Notes under the pieces: model-generated
What the model was told of the DNA's origin: nothing
Seen by the model: the letters and a program-made list of their open reading frames with translations, nothing else
The model's database searches: none
Source: Pedobacter sp.
GTDB taxonomy: Bacteria > Bacteroidota > Bacteroidia > Sphingobacteriales > Sphingobacteriaceae
Length of the DNA stretch: 32,786 nucleotides
Direction of reading: 5' to 3'
Assembly: GCA_025351765.1 (NCBI GenBank)
Contig: JANXVH010000122.1
Location: 1-32,786 of the forward strand
Shown here: positions 15,992-24,297 of the stretch, piece after piece
Numbering within the stretch: position 1 is the first letter of the stretch
How the letters are laid out: every line of letters begins with the position of its first letter
Translations under genes and position numbers: made by a program

Positions 15992-17296
15992 CTACTTCTT
16001 TAAAAGCATATAATCAATTGCGAGATTACATAAGGTATTCACGCCTAGTGTAAAGCCGCTTTCGTCAATAAAGAAATCAGGAGTATGGTGCGACGGCGCT
16101 TTGATCGGATCTCCGTTTTTTGGCATGCCTCCAAGAAAAATAAACAATCCCGGAACCTTTTCCTGGTAAAAAGAAAAATCCTCTGCTCCTGTTACCGGTG
16201 GCTTCAACTTTACGTGATCTGCACCTGCACTGGCCTGCAAGCTAGGCAGCATCTTTTCTGTAAGTGCCACATCATTAAACGTTACCGGATAATGTGCACT
16301 GTATGGAATCTTTACATCGGCAGTTGCACCTCCTGCCTCGGCAGTCTTTGTAACTATGGTCTTTACGCGCTGAATAAACATGGCTTCATCTTCTTTACTG
16401 AAGTTACGGATGGTACCCAGCATTTCTACTTTCTCTGGAATGATGTTAGACCGTACGCCGCCATTAATGGCTCCTATGGTTACCACGCCTGGATTTTCTG
16501 TTAAGTTAAGGTTGCGACTAACTATAGTTTGCAGGTTATTTACAATTTGGGAAGAGATGACAATGGGGTCAATACTGCTCCAGGGGTAAGCACCATGCGC
16601 TTGTCTTCCGGTGATGACAATCTTCATGTCATTTACAGCAGCCATCGTACCGCCTGGCCTGTAAGTAATATCGCCAACTGGTGTTTGAGAATTGATGTGC
16701 AATCCAAACACGGCATTTACTTTTGGGTTCTCCAGAACACCTTCCTTAACCATTAGTTCTGCTCCACCTTCTTCGCCAACCGGCGCACCTTCTTCTGCTG
16801 GCTGGAAAATAAACTTAATGGTACCTGGTATGTCTTTTTTCATGGAGGCCAGCACTTCTGCTACACCCATCAATATGGCTACATGGGTATCATGGCCGCA
16901 GGCATGCATTACACCTACTTCCTGCCCATTATAAATTGCCTTAACTTTTGATGCAAAGGGCAAATTTACCCGTTCTGTAACGGGCAAGCCATCCATATCT
17001 GCCCTTAGTGCTACAACTGCACCAGGTTTACCTCCTTTTAGTATGCCCACTACACCCGTTTTAGCAACTCCTGTTTTTACTTCTATACCCAGCGATTTCA
17101 AATGGTTAGCAACAATTCCTGCTGTTCTTATTTCATTGTTTCCCAATTCAGGGTGTTCATGAAAGTCTCTGCGCCAGGCAATCACCTTTTCTTCTATGGA
17201 TATTGCTTTTTTTGAAATAGCTAGTCGCAAAATATTTTTCTGTGCAACGGCGTTATAAGAGATGAGCAAAAACAGGATAAAGTAAAGTTTTTTCAT
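15992..17296 (-). CDS. Exported M20 family amidohydrolase / metallopeptidase
   Basis: This 434-residue zinc-dependent amidohydrolase of the M20D (hippurate hydrolase / aminoacylase-like) group carries a signal peptide ending at A18/Q19, so it should act in the periplasm. Metal-site features are VMHACGHDTH (C133, H135), PAEEGAP (E168, E169), FGLH (H200) and a C-terminal histidine in APSHHTPDF. The dimerisation lid begins near IVITGRQAHGAYPW. Likely substrates are N-acyl or peptide-linked amino acids; the exact one cannot be read. A second M20D enzyme without a signal peptide is encoded at 24298-25485. It lies 36 bp upstream of prfB on the same strand. Its start (MKKLYFIL) is the natural beginning of the signal peptide. 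Confidence 0.9.
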   Translation of the reverse strand: MKKLYFILFLLISYNAVAQKNILRLAISKKAISIEEKVIAWRRDFHEHPELGNNEIRTAGIVANHLKSLGIEVKTGVAKTGVVGILKGGKPGAVVALRADMDGLPVTERVNLPFASKVKAIYNGQEVGVMHACGHDTHVAILMGVAEVLASMKKDIPGTIKFIFQPAEEGAPVGEEGGAELMVKEGVLENPKVNAVFGLHINSQTPVGDITYRPGGTMAAVNDMKIVITGRQAHGAYPWSSIDPIVISSQIVNNLQTIVSRNLNLTENPGVVTIGAINGGVRSNIIPEKVEMLGTIRNFSKEDEAMFIQRVKTIVTKTAEAGGATADVKIPYSAHYPVTFNDVALTEKMLPSLQASAGADHVKLKPPVTGAEDFSFYQEKVPGLFIFLGGMPKNGDPIKAPSHHTPDFFIDESGFTLGVNTLCNLAIDYMLLKK

Positions 17297-17417
17297 GGGT
17301 AAGCTTTTTTATGTTAAATATAGTATTATCGACCGATAATTCCACCTGCCGCAATTATCAATAACAAACTTTACCAAATAAAATAAACTGCTACATTTAC
17401 AAAAAACACGATAAGAT

Positions 17418-19064
17418 ATGTTCCCTACAATAAATTTTACAGAGACAGAAGCCTACAAATATCTTGCTGACCATTTCATCAGCATCAATGAAAAAAACCT
17501 GAAGGAATTGTTTACGGAAGACAGTGCCCGTTTTGAGAAATTTTCTCTGGTATTTGAAGATATCCTGGTAGATTATTCCAAAAACAGAGTTGACGATACC
17601 ACCATTGCTTTATTGATTCAACTTGCCAGGGAATGTAAACTGGACGAGGCAATAAAGGCCATGTTCTCTGGTGAAAAAATTAACCAAACTGAAGGCCGAC
17701 AGGTATTACATATTGCTTTGCGTGAGCCTGCCAATGGCGAGATCAGAGTAGAGGGCAAGAACGTAGTTGAAGATGTTCATACCGTTCTGGATAAGATGGA
17801 GAAATTTTGTAAGGAGATCATCTCTGGCAATTGGAAGGGTTACACGGGGAAAGCAATTACTGATGTGGTAAACATTGGGATCGGCGGTTCTGATCTTGGG
17901 CCTGTAATGGTAACTGAGGCACTAAAAGCGTATAAAAATCACCTTAACCTACACTTTGTTTCTAACATTGACGGAACACACATAGCGGAGACGCTTAAAA
18001 AAGTTGATCCAGAAACAACGCTATTCCTCGTTGCATCTAAAACATTTACCACTCAGGAAACCATGACCAACGCCAACACTGCACGTAGCTGGTTCTTGGA
18101 AAAAGGTGCTAAGAAAGAAGATATTGCAAAACATTTCGCGGCACTTTCTACCAATGCTAAAGACGTTGCCGCTTTTGGTATTGATACAAAGAACATGTTT
18201 GAGTTTTGGGATTGGGTAGGCGGCAGGTACTCGCTGTGGAGCGCCATTGGTTTGCCTATTGCCCTAAGTGTTGGCTTTGATAACTTTAAGCAATTGTTAG
18301 CTGGCGCGCATGCGGCCGACCAGCATTTTGAAACTGCAGAATTTGAGATCAACGTACCTGTAATCCTTGGGTTAATTGGCGTGTGGTACATCAACTTCTT
18401 TAACGCAGAAACTCAAGCTATCCTTCCTTACGATCAATACATGCATCGCTTTGCGGCCTATTTCCAACAAGGCGACATGGAAAGCAATGGTAAGCACGTG
18501 GATAGAAATGGCCAGGAGGTTAGTTATGAAACAGGCCCTATTATTTGGGGAGAGCCAGGCACAAATGGTCAGCATGCATTTTATCAACTGATCCACCAGG
18601 GTACACGCCTCATCCCTTGCGATTTTATTGCGCCTGCGCAGAGCTTAAATCCCATTGGAGATCATCATCCTATCTTATTGTCTAACTTTTTTGCACAAAC
18701 TGAAGCATTGATGAATGGAAAGACAAAGGAACAGGTTACAGAAGAATTGAAAAAAGACGGTAAATCTGCTGATGAAATTGAAAAGCTTGCGCCATTTAAA
18801 GTGTTTGAAGGAAACAGGCCTACCAACTCAATTATCCTTAAAAAAGTTACGCCTTTCAGTCTTGGTAACCTGATTGCCATTTATGAGCATAAGATCTTTG
18901 TACAGGGAATTATATGGAACATCTTCAGCTTTGATCAATGGGGTGTAGAGCTAGGTAAGCAATTGGCAAAAAGCATTTTACCAGAATTAGCAGACGATAA
19001 AGAGGTGACTTCACATGACGGATCTACTAATGGGTTGATCAATCAGTACAAAGCTTGGAGATAA
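17418..19064 (+). CDS. pgi: Glucose-6-phosphate isomerase
   Basis: PGI interconverts glucose 6-phosphate and fructose 6-phosphate in glycolysis and gluconeogenesis. The 548-residue product has full family length. Signature segments are present: [15 protein letters not shown] (phosphate-binding, about 153-167), [18 protein letters not shown] (about 265), [16 protein letters not shown] with the catalytic Glu and the downstream HQ (about 374-395), and [17 protein letters not shown] near 500 with the catalytic lysine. Cytoplasmic; no signal peptide. It is divergent from the M20 gene across 121 bp. A TACATTTA box (17392-17399) resembles TAnnTTTG but lacks the final G, so the promoter is only weakly indicated. 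Single gene, no operon partner evident. Confidence 0.97.
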   Translation: MFPTINFTETEAYKYLADHFISINEKNLKELFTEDSARFEKFSLVFEDILVDYSKNRVDDTTIALLIQLARECKLDEAIKAMFSGEKINQTEGRQVLHIALREPANGEIRVEGKNVVEDVHTVLDKMEKFCKEIISGNWKGYTGKAITDVVNIGIGGSDLGPVMVTEALKAYKNHLNLHFVSNIDGTHIAETLKKVDPETTLFLVASKTFTTQETMTNANTARSWFLEKGAKKEDIAKHFAALSTNAKDVAAFGIDTKNMFEFWDWVGGRYSLWSAIGLPIALSVGFDNFKQLLAGAHAADQHFETAEFEINVPVILGLIGVWYINFFNAETQAILPYDQYMHRFAAYFQQGDMESNGKHVDRNGQEVSYETGPIIWGEPGTNGQHAFYQLIHQGTRLIPCDFIAPAQSLNPIGDHHPILLSNFFAQTEALMNGKTKEQVTEELKKDGKSADEIEKLAPFKVFEGNRPTNSIILKKVTPFSLGNLIAIYEHKIFVQGIIWNIFSFDQWGVELGKQLAKSILPELADDKEVTSHDGSTNGLINQYKAWR

Positions 19065-19091
19065 TTGGATTTATGGAATAAATTAGCGTCA

Positions 19092-19120
19092 TTTGTTTAA
19101 ACCTTATGGCTGCTAATTTG
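19092..19120 (+). promoter_or_regulatory. Possible promoter of the DUF4251 gene
   Basis: TTTG (19092-19095), an 18-nt spacer and TAATTTG (19114-19120) resemble the Bacteroidota consensus, except that the -7 box has one variable base instead of two. It would leave a leader of about 50 nt before the gene at 19175. It is the only candidate in the 110-bp gap after pgi. Confidence 0.35.
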
Positions 19121-19174
19121 TTCTAATACAAGGAAATAAAACCAAATATACATTCATAAATTAAACTAAAGATC

Positions 19175-19711
19175 ATGAAAAAGCTTAAAAACATTTTAAT
19201 GATTGCCGTGCTCTTCATCGCAATCCAGGCGTCTGCCCAAACTGACAAAGCAACTACCATAAAACTTGTGGAGGGTAAGAACTTTGTTTTTAATGCAACT
19301 AGTGCTTCGCCCATGAACTCAGCAGAGATCAGTGCTGTACTTAGCAGAATGCCTGGCGCAATGGCTGGTGGTGTAATTCAACTTACGGGATCAAGATATC
19401 AACTTACTGTTAACCAAGAAGGCGTTGATGCAAGTTTGCCATATTACGGCAGATCTTACAATGCCCCTAAAACTGCCAACGAAGGTGGCATTAAATTCAG
19501 TTCCAAAGCATATAGCTACAAGGCTGATAGAAAGAAAAAAGGGAATTACATTGTAACAATCAAACCTGAAGATACTAAGGGTGATGTAATGTCTATGACG
19601 TTAAATATTACGCCAAATGGCTATGCTTCTTTACATGTGGTAAGTAATAACAGACAATCTATCTCTTACAACGGTTACATCAGTGATCCTGCAAAGATTG
19701 CTTCAAAGTAA
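19175..19711 (+). CDS. Exported DUF4251 family protein
   Basis: The 178-residue product has a clear signal peptide (cleavage A21/Q22) and fits the DUF4251 family of Bacteroidota: an N-terminal KNFVFNATSASPMN segment, the YQLTVNQEGVDASLPYYGRS motif region, and a beta-rich C-terminal half with KGNYIVTIKPED and SLHVVSNNRQSISYNGYI. Function is unknown. The fold is likely a small beta-structured periplasmic domain. No lipobox is present. It is separated from pgi by 110 bp with a possible promoter of its own, and its 3' end faces the glutaminyl cyclase gene across a shared hairpin. Confidence 0.85.
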   Translation: MKKLKNILMIAVLFIAIQASAQTDKATTIKLVEGKNFVFNATSASPMNSAEISAVLSRMPGAMAGGVIQLTGSRYQLTVNQEGVDASLPYYGRSYNAPKTANEGGIKFSSKAYSYKADRKKKGNYIVTIKPEDTKGDVMSMTLNITPNGYASLHVVSNNRQSISYNGYISDPAKIASK

Positions 19712-19720
19712 AAATACTTC

Positions 19721-19750
19721 CGTTAGTTCCCTTTTATTGGGGAACTAACG
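19721..19750. terminator. Bidirectional terminator between convergent genes
   Basis: A perfect 11-bp inverted repeat (19721-19731 with 19740-19750) encloses an 8-nt loop. On the plus strand TTATTT follows the stem. On the minus strand GAAGTATTTTTAC follows. It lies 9 bp after the DUF4251 stop and overlaps the last codons of the convergent cyclase gene, so it can serve both. Confidence 0.65.
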
Positions 19751-20831
19751 TTATTTCAAATAGCTTAGGCCATTTCTTGCCCGTAACGTATAAGCGCTTG
19801 CCTCCTTTATCCCAGGCAATTCCATTTAACACATCTATTTCTTTATCACGATCGGTTACGGTATAACCTTTAGCCAACAGTCCGCTCATGTCTATCTTTT
19901 TTTCTACGATACCAGATTTCGGGTCTATAACAACCAGGTAATCTTTGGTATAAATATTTGCATAGATTTTTCCATCAATATATTCCAGTTCATTTATTGA
20001 GTTTACGGGTCCATCGTTGTCATAAACGTCTATTACGCTTTCTTCCTTATAGGTATCCTTATTAAGGAAATAGAGCCTATTAGTTCCATCAGATTTAATA
20101 AGCTGCTTACCATCAAAGCAAAGCCCCCAGCCTTCTCTACTGTTCTGATAAGGAAAATTTCCCTTTTGAACTAAGGTAGTTGCATCAAATACAAACCCAA
20201 TATTACCCTGCCAGGTTAGCATGACTATCTTATCTCCAACCAATGTTGCGCCTTCACCAAAATATTTTTTATCAATGCTTATCTTCTGCAAAGGGATACC
20301 TGTTTTCGGATTAACCCATCTTAAAGTAGAGAATCCTTCTAACCCCGTGCTTTCCAAAAATCTACCATTGTGGTATTCCAGTCCCTGTGTATACGCAGCC
20401 GTATCATGCGGAAAAATGTTTACTACTTTGTAACCGTACAACAAAGGCTTGGTTCCTGCTTTCAGTACAATATTAGTGGTTATTGTATCCTTTTTGCTTC
20501 CATTGTCTAGTATAACGCTAATCAATTTATAGCCAACAGACAGGCCGTCTGTTTTTAGGATGATGGAATCTGCATTGTTCTTCTGGGCTACCTGCTTTCC
20601 ATCAACAAGGTAAGTTGCTGAAGTAATTTGCATGCCTTTAGGGAGGTCTAAGGCAACCTTTACATCCTCACCTAATGAAACCAACTGTCCTTGTTCAGGA
20701 TATTTAAAGACAACGGTATTGATGGCAGTATCTGGAGTACAGGCGTTAAGCGCAAGTATTGCAGCTAAAACAACTAGTCTACTAAGGTATTGAAGGCGTG
20801 ATTTACACGTATTAACTAGGCCAAAATGCAT
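19734..20831 (-). CDS. Lipoprotein glutaminyl-peptide cyclotransferase
   Basis: This enzyme family converts N-terminal glutamine of proteins to pyroglutamate. The 365-residue product has a lipoprotein signal (LALNAC, C31), a beta-sandwich-like region at about 35-125, and then a five-bladed propeller-type cyclase domain. Typical segments are FPHDTAAYTQGLEYHNGRFL, EGFSTLRWVNPKTG, EGATLVGDKIVMLTWQ, NSREGWGLCFDGKQLIKSDG, ELEYIDGKIYANIY and VLNGIAWDKGGKRLYVTGKKWPKLFE. It is predicted to be membrane-anchored, facing the periplasm. Its start overlaps the end of the YraN gene by 20 bp, suggesting coupling within a dnaG-YraN-cyclase unit. Several exported proteins in this window would present it with an N-terminal Gln. 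Confidence 0.9.
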   Translation of the reverse strand: MHFGLVNTCKSRLQYLSRLVVLAAILALNACTPDTAINTVVFKYPEQGQLVSLGEDVKVALDLPKGMQITSATYLVDGKQVAQKNNADSIILKTDGLSVGYKLISVILDNGSKKDTITTNIVLKAGTKPLLYGYKVVNIFPHDTAAYTQGLEYHNGRFLESTGLEGFSTLRWVNPKTGIPLQKISIDKKYFGEGATLVGDKIVMLTWQGNIGFVFDATTLVQKGNFPYQNSREGWGLCFDGKQLIKSDGTNRLYFLNKDTYKEESVIDVYDNDGPVNSINELEYIDGKIYANIYTKDYLVVIDPKSGIVEKKIDMSGLLAKGYTVTDRDKEIDVLNGIAWDKGGKRLYVTGKKWPKLFEITLVPQ

Positions 20832-21174
20832 CTTCTATATGATTAATTTTATAGATATTTCTATTTTCAAATGTAATTGCAATTACGTCAAACCTGATCT
20901 CCCCATCATGTTCCTGCTGTTCAATAAAGGCTAGGGAAGCAAACTCCAGCTGTTTTTCCTTTTTCCAATCAACAAAATCCTCTGGCGCTCCATAGTCTAC
21001 AGAGCTGCGGGTTTTAACTTCCACAAAAATCAATACGCCTTGGCAGATGGCAATCAAATCTATTTCTGCACGCGCATGCTTCCAGTTCATGCGCAGGATA
21101 TGGTAGCCTTTGTTCTCTAAAAAATCCTTAGCGATGTCTTCGCCTCTTTTCCCAAGGTCATTGTGACTTGCCAT
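20812..21174 (-). CDS. YraN family (UPF0102) endonuclease-like protein
   Basis: The 120-residue product fits the YraN/UPF0102 family, a small restriction-endonuclease-like fold. The expected residues are present: G11-E12 in KRGEDIAKDFL, N30 in MNWKH, and the catalytic-type AEIDLI (D39) followed by FVEVKTR (E52, K54), equivalent to the D-ExK core. Family members are thought to be structure-specific nucleases linked to DNA metabolism, but the cellular role is not settled. The gene begins directly after the dnaG stop (no gap) and overlaps the glutaminyl cyclase start by 20 bp. Pairing with dnaG suits a DNA-related role. Confidence 0.9.
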   Translation of the reverse strand: MASHNDLGKRGEDIAKDFLENKGYHILRMNWKHARAEIDLIAICQGVLIFVEVKTRSSVDYGAPEDFVDWKKEKQLEFASLAFIEQQEHDGEIRFDVIAITFENRNIYKINHIEDAFWPS

Positions 21175-23139
21175 CTATTTCAATATTACAGAACCCAGAA
21201 ATTTAGAGATTTCTCTCTCTACACCTTTTATAAACGAGTAGCGTTGCATTAGTATTTCCTGATTTACAGGGTCAATTTCTGCTTTAATTTCATTGAGCAG
21301 GTTAAATAGCATACGGTCCACTTTTCTCTTCTTTAAATGGAAGATACCCCCCAATATTGTTGCTTTTAAGTTTACCGTTTCATCCCTCACATAGATCTTG
21401 TGTTTATTATACCAATTTTCACTTAGCATATAGGGAGAGGTTGATAAGGTTATTGCCAGATCAGCTATTTCCCTGTTATTACTTTTGATAAACTGATTGG
21501 CTACCGGAAGGTGACCGTCCTCTATTTCTTCCCGGTAGGTATCGATAATCTTTTTGCAGAGCTTATTATCAAACGTTACGTCCGATAGATTTTGCATAAT
21601 AAAAGACCCGATATACATATTGTCTATCTTATCCCAGTTTACCAGTTCGTGACCAAAGGCCAATAGCAACCGTACAATTTCCTGCTCCTGCAGGCTATCG
21701 TCATCTGCCTCCTGTTTAGTTTCTTCTGGTATTGCGGAAGAATCCTGGCTTTCAAAAAGATTATCTGGCGGACCATCCTGAAGTTGCTGTTGTTTTTGTT
21801 GCGATACGGTATTACTGCTGCTGGCTTTTTTAAACCTTGCCGCACGCATTTTATTAAGCTCTGATAATAGAATGCGCTCTTCCACCTGCAGTAATCCACT
21901 GCATTCTCTGATAAAAATGGATGCTTTAATATCATCAGGAATCTTGGAAATGCTTTCTACAATATCTCTAATAATACCTGCTCGCTTAATCGGGTCTGTG
22001 CCTGCTTCTGCAAGTAAAGTATTGGCTTTATAGAGGATAAAGTCTTTACGGTTATTTTCAATGTATTTCCTGAACTCTCCCGCTCCAACACGGTGCATAT
22101 AAGAATCCGGGTCATGTCCATCTGGAAAGGAAACCACCTTAACATTCAAGCCTTCCTCCAGTATCATGTCCAGTCCGCGTAGCGATGCTTTGATCCCTGC
22201 CGCATCACCATCATATAGGATGGTTACATTCTCTGTAAACCTGCCTATCATCCTAATTTGCTCTGTAGTAAGGGAAGTACCGGAAGATGCTACTACGTTC
22301 TCTACCCCAGCCTGGTGTACAGAAAGCACATCGGCATAACCTTCTACAAGGTAGCAATTGTCTGTTTCTCTTATTGCCTTTTTAGCCTGGTACAGCCCAT
22401 AAAGCACGTTTGATTTATGGTAAATCTCACTCTCAGGCGAGTTGACATACTTGGGGACATTCTTATCAGTTTTAAGTGTTCTGCCTCCAAATCCAATTAC
22501 CCTGCCGGTAAAATTGTGGATCGGGAACATTACCCTACCCCTAAACCTGTCGTAAAGCTTTCCCTTATCATTGCGAATAGCCAGCCCTGTTTTTTCCAAG
22601 TAGTCTTCTTTATGCCCGGCAGCAACCGCCCCCTGTATCAATGCATCCCATACATCTGGGGAATATCCCAATTGGAATTTTTTAACAATATCTTCCCTAA
22701 ACCCCCGCTCTTTAAAATAGCTTAATCCTATGGCCCTGCCTTCATCGCCAGTCCAAAGTTCGTTAGCAAAGAAAGCTGAAGCGTATTCTGAAACGATGTA
22801 AAGACTTTCCCTGGCGTTCTGAAGTTCAATATTTTGCGGCGATTGTACCGTCTCTTCTACCTCAATATTGTATTTATTGGCAAGGAATTTTAGTGCTTCT
22901 GGGTAGGAATATTTTTCATGATCCATAACGAAATGGACAGAATCACCTCCCTTGCCGCAGCCAAAGCATTTGTAAATGCCCTTGGTTACAGAAACATGAA
23001 ATGATGGTGTTTTCTCGTTATGAAAAGGGCAATTACCTATTAAACTGGTACCACGCTTTTTTAAAGCGACAAAATCACCCACAACCTCTTCTATACGGGC
23101 AGTGTCCATGATTTTGTTTATGGTATCCTGATTAATCAT
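21175..23139 (-). CDS. dnaG: DNA primase
   Basis: DnaG makes RNA primers for DNA replication. The 654-residue product shows the three expected parts. The N-terminal CHC2 zinc-binding domain has C37, H40, C58 and C61 (CPFHNEKTPSFH ... YKCFGCGKGG). The catalytic TOPRIM core includes the RNA-polymerase-like GRVIGFGGR segment, YLVEGYADVLS (about 263, metal-binding Glu) and ILYDGDAAGIKA (about 306, Asp pair). A Gln/Ser-rich linker near 430-470 leads to a C-terminal helical region that would bind the DnaB helicase. Start MINQDTINKIMDTA is the standard family N-terminus. A box close to TAnnTTTG (ATAGTTTG, 23147-23154) lies 7 nt before the start. Upstream sits the repeat element at 23173-23316. Confidence 0.97.
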   Translation of the reverse strand: MINQDTINKIMDTARIEEVVGDFVALKKRGTSLIGNCPFHNEKTPSFHVSVTKGIYKCFGCGKGGDSVHFVMDHEKYSYPEALKFLANKYNIEVEETVQSPQNIELQNARESLYIVSEYASAFFANELWTGDEGRAIGLSYFKERGFREDIVKKFQLGYSPDVWDALIQGAVAAGHKEDYLEKTGLAIRNDKGKLYDRFRGRVMFPIHNFTGRVIGFGGRTLKTDKNVPKYVNSPESEIYHKSNVLYGLYQAKKAIRETDNCYLVEGYADVLSVHQAGVENVVASSGTSLTTEQIRMIGRFTENVTILYDGDAAGIKASLRGLDMILEEGLNVKVVSFPDGHDPDSYMHRVGAGEFRKYIENNRKDFILYKANTLLAEAGTDPIKRAGIIRDIVESISKIPDDIKASIFIRECSGLLQVEERILLSELNKMRAARFKKASSSNTVSQQKQQQLQDGPPDNLFESQDSSAIPEETKQEADDDSLQEQEIVRLLLAFGHELVNWDKIDNMYIGSFIMQNLSDVTFDNKLCKKIIDTYREEIEDGHLPVANQFIKSNNREIADLAITLSTSPYMLSENWYNKHKIYVRDETVNLKATILGGIFHLKKRKVDRMLFNLLNEIKAEIDPVNQEILMQRYSFIKGVEREISKFLGSVILK

Positions 23140-23172
23140 ATTATTTCAAACTATTTCTTTTCTTATATCCGT

Positions 23173-23316
23173 CCTTGCGAGGCACATCCATCATTGCGAG
23201 GTACGAAGCAATCTCATCAAGCTAGTAGATTGCTTCGTACCTCGCAATGACAACCCTGTACCTCGCAATGACAACCTTGTACCTCGCAATGACAACCCGT
23301 ACCTCGCAATGATAAA
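23173..23316. repeat. Palindrome plus ~21-bp tandem repeats between dnaG and the gene at 23342
   Basis: A perfect 24-bp inverted repeat (23191-23214 with 23227-23250) flanks a 12-nt loop; the left arm begins tcattgcgaggtacgaagca. The right arm overlaps a tandem array of the word gtacctcgcaatgacaacc: copies at 23237-23257, 23258-23278 and 23279-23298, then a partial copy at 23299-23316. On the left a degenerate inverted copy (ccttgcgaggcac, from 23173) precedes the palindrome. Dispersed repeats of the cattgcgag...gaagcaatc type are known in many bacterial genomes. This one looks like such a unit with an expanded arm. No coding capacity is evident. Confidence 0.85.
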
Positions 23317-23341
23317 GAGCGCGGGCTACGAAGTTAAAAAA

Positions 23342-24292
23342 TTACTTTCCTTTTCCTAAGTGGTAGTCCTTGTGTACAATTAAAAAACTGGCCCGTTCTT
23401 CCTTCTTAAAAGGGTAATCCCAGTTGCCTTGGTAAGTAATTTTTGTAGGCAGTTTCTCCCCATCAAAATAGCTCATCTCAATGTTCATCTGCACATCAAA
23501 ATCAAACAGGATGTTACTGTATTTCATATCTACATACCTGCCCAGAATGGCAAAATTCCGCTTATCAAAAATAGTAGTAAGCGTCTTAATCATTAAACCA
23601 TCTTTTGTACCGCTGCTGATGTCCTTTTTTACGGCCACCTTAAACCGGTAAACTGGGATAGAATCCAGATACATACCGCTATCATAAGAATAATCATAAT
23701 ACTGCCTCATATTGGCCGTAAAAATTTGTGTTTTATCGCCAATAAACGGAAGGCCTTTAATGGGTCTTCCTGGAGTAAAGATTAATGTTTTGAGCTTGTT
23801 TTTGTAACTCTCATTTGCTCCTTTTCCTTTAGCATCGGTAATCATAGGCCCCTCTGCAACTAAATCTGAGCTCTGGGGATTCATAAAAATGTAATCAAAC
23901 ATTTCTACAGTGTACAACTGGAACTTGCCATTCTTCTTATACAACTTGCCCGATTCTTCTTTAGCCAGATATTCCATCTTATACGGACCATCATTATTAT
24001 GCCTGATCTTTCTGTACACCTTACCTTCTACCTTGTTGTCATTATCGTAAGTATAAATCCTGTTTTCAGCCGTGAAGGTATATTTCTTCATGTTCCTGAA
24101 TGCCTGATAAAAGGTTTCGTCGGTAATGACGGCGTTGATAAAAGTCTCAATTCCAAACCGCTGTGCAGAGATCTTTACTGAGGTATCCAGCTGTATGGTC
24201 TTAATGGTATCGGGGTTAAAACGATCTATTGCTTGTCCGTAAACAGTAATTCCCATTCCACAAATCAGCAACAACAATAAAATTTTTCTCAT
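23342..24292 (-). CDS. Exported protein of unknown function
   Basis: I do not recognise a family for this 316-residue protein. It has a signal peptide ending at G19/Q20, then a mainly beta-type sequence rich in aromatic and charged residues (KYTFTAENRIYTYDN, KMEYLAKEESGKLYK, FDVQMNIEMSYFDGEK, YPFKKEERASF). No lipobox, transmembrane helix or catalytic motif is visible. The alternating pattern suggests a periplasmic or outer-membrane-associated beta fold, comparable with Bacteroidota proteins that contain carboxypeptidase-like or lipoprotein-sorting domains, but this is a guess. It starts 5 bp after the M20 gene, as the last member of the secA-SPOR-M20 cluster, and ends just before the repeat element. 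Confidence 0.75.
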   Translation of the reverse strand: MRKILLLLLICGMGITVYGQAIDRFNPDTIKTIQLDTSVKISAQRFGIETFINAVITDETFYQAFRNMKKYTFTAENRIYTYDNDNKVEGKVYRKIRHNNDGPYKMEYLAKEESGKLYKKNGKFQLYTVEMFDYIFMNPQSSDLVAEGPMITDAKGKGANESYKNKLKTLIFTPGRPIKGLPFIGDKTQIFTANMRQYYDYSYDSGMYLDSIPVYRFKVAVKKDISSGTKDGLMIKTLTTIFDKRNFAILGRYVDMKYSNILFDFDVQMNIEMSYFDGEKLPTKITYQGNWDYPFKKEERASFLIVHKDYHLGKGK

Positions 24293-24297
24293 CTTAA

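Noticed and set aside
16085..16504. Long open frame antisense to the M20 gene (and similar ones at 24491-24865, 5695-6009 and 18053-18394)
   Set aside because: They lie wholly opposite strongly supported genes, have no recognisable domains, and their composition is that of a shadow frame.
23237..23316. Regular repeats that could suggest a CRISPR array
   Set aside because: The units are directly tandem with no unique spacers, only 20-21 bp long, and continuous with a palindrome; no cas genes are nearby.
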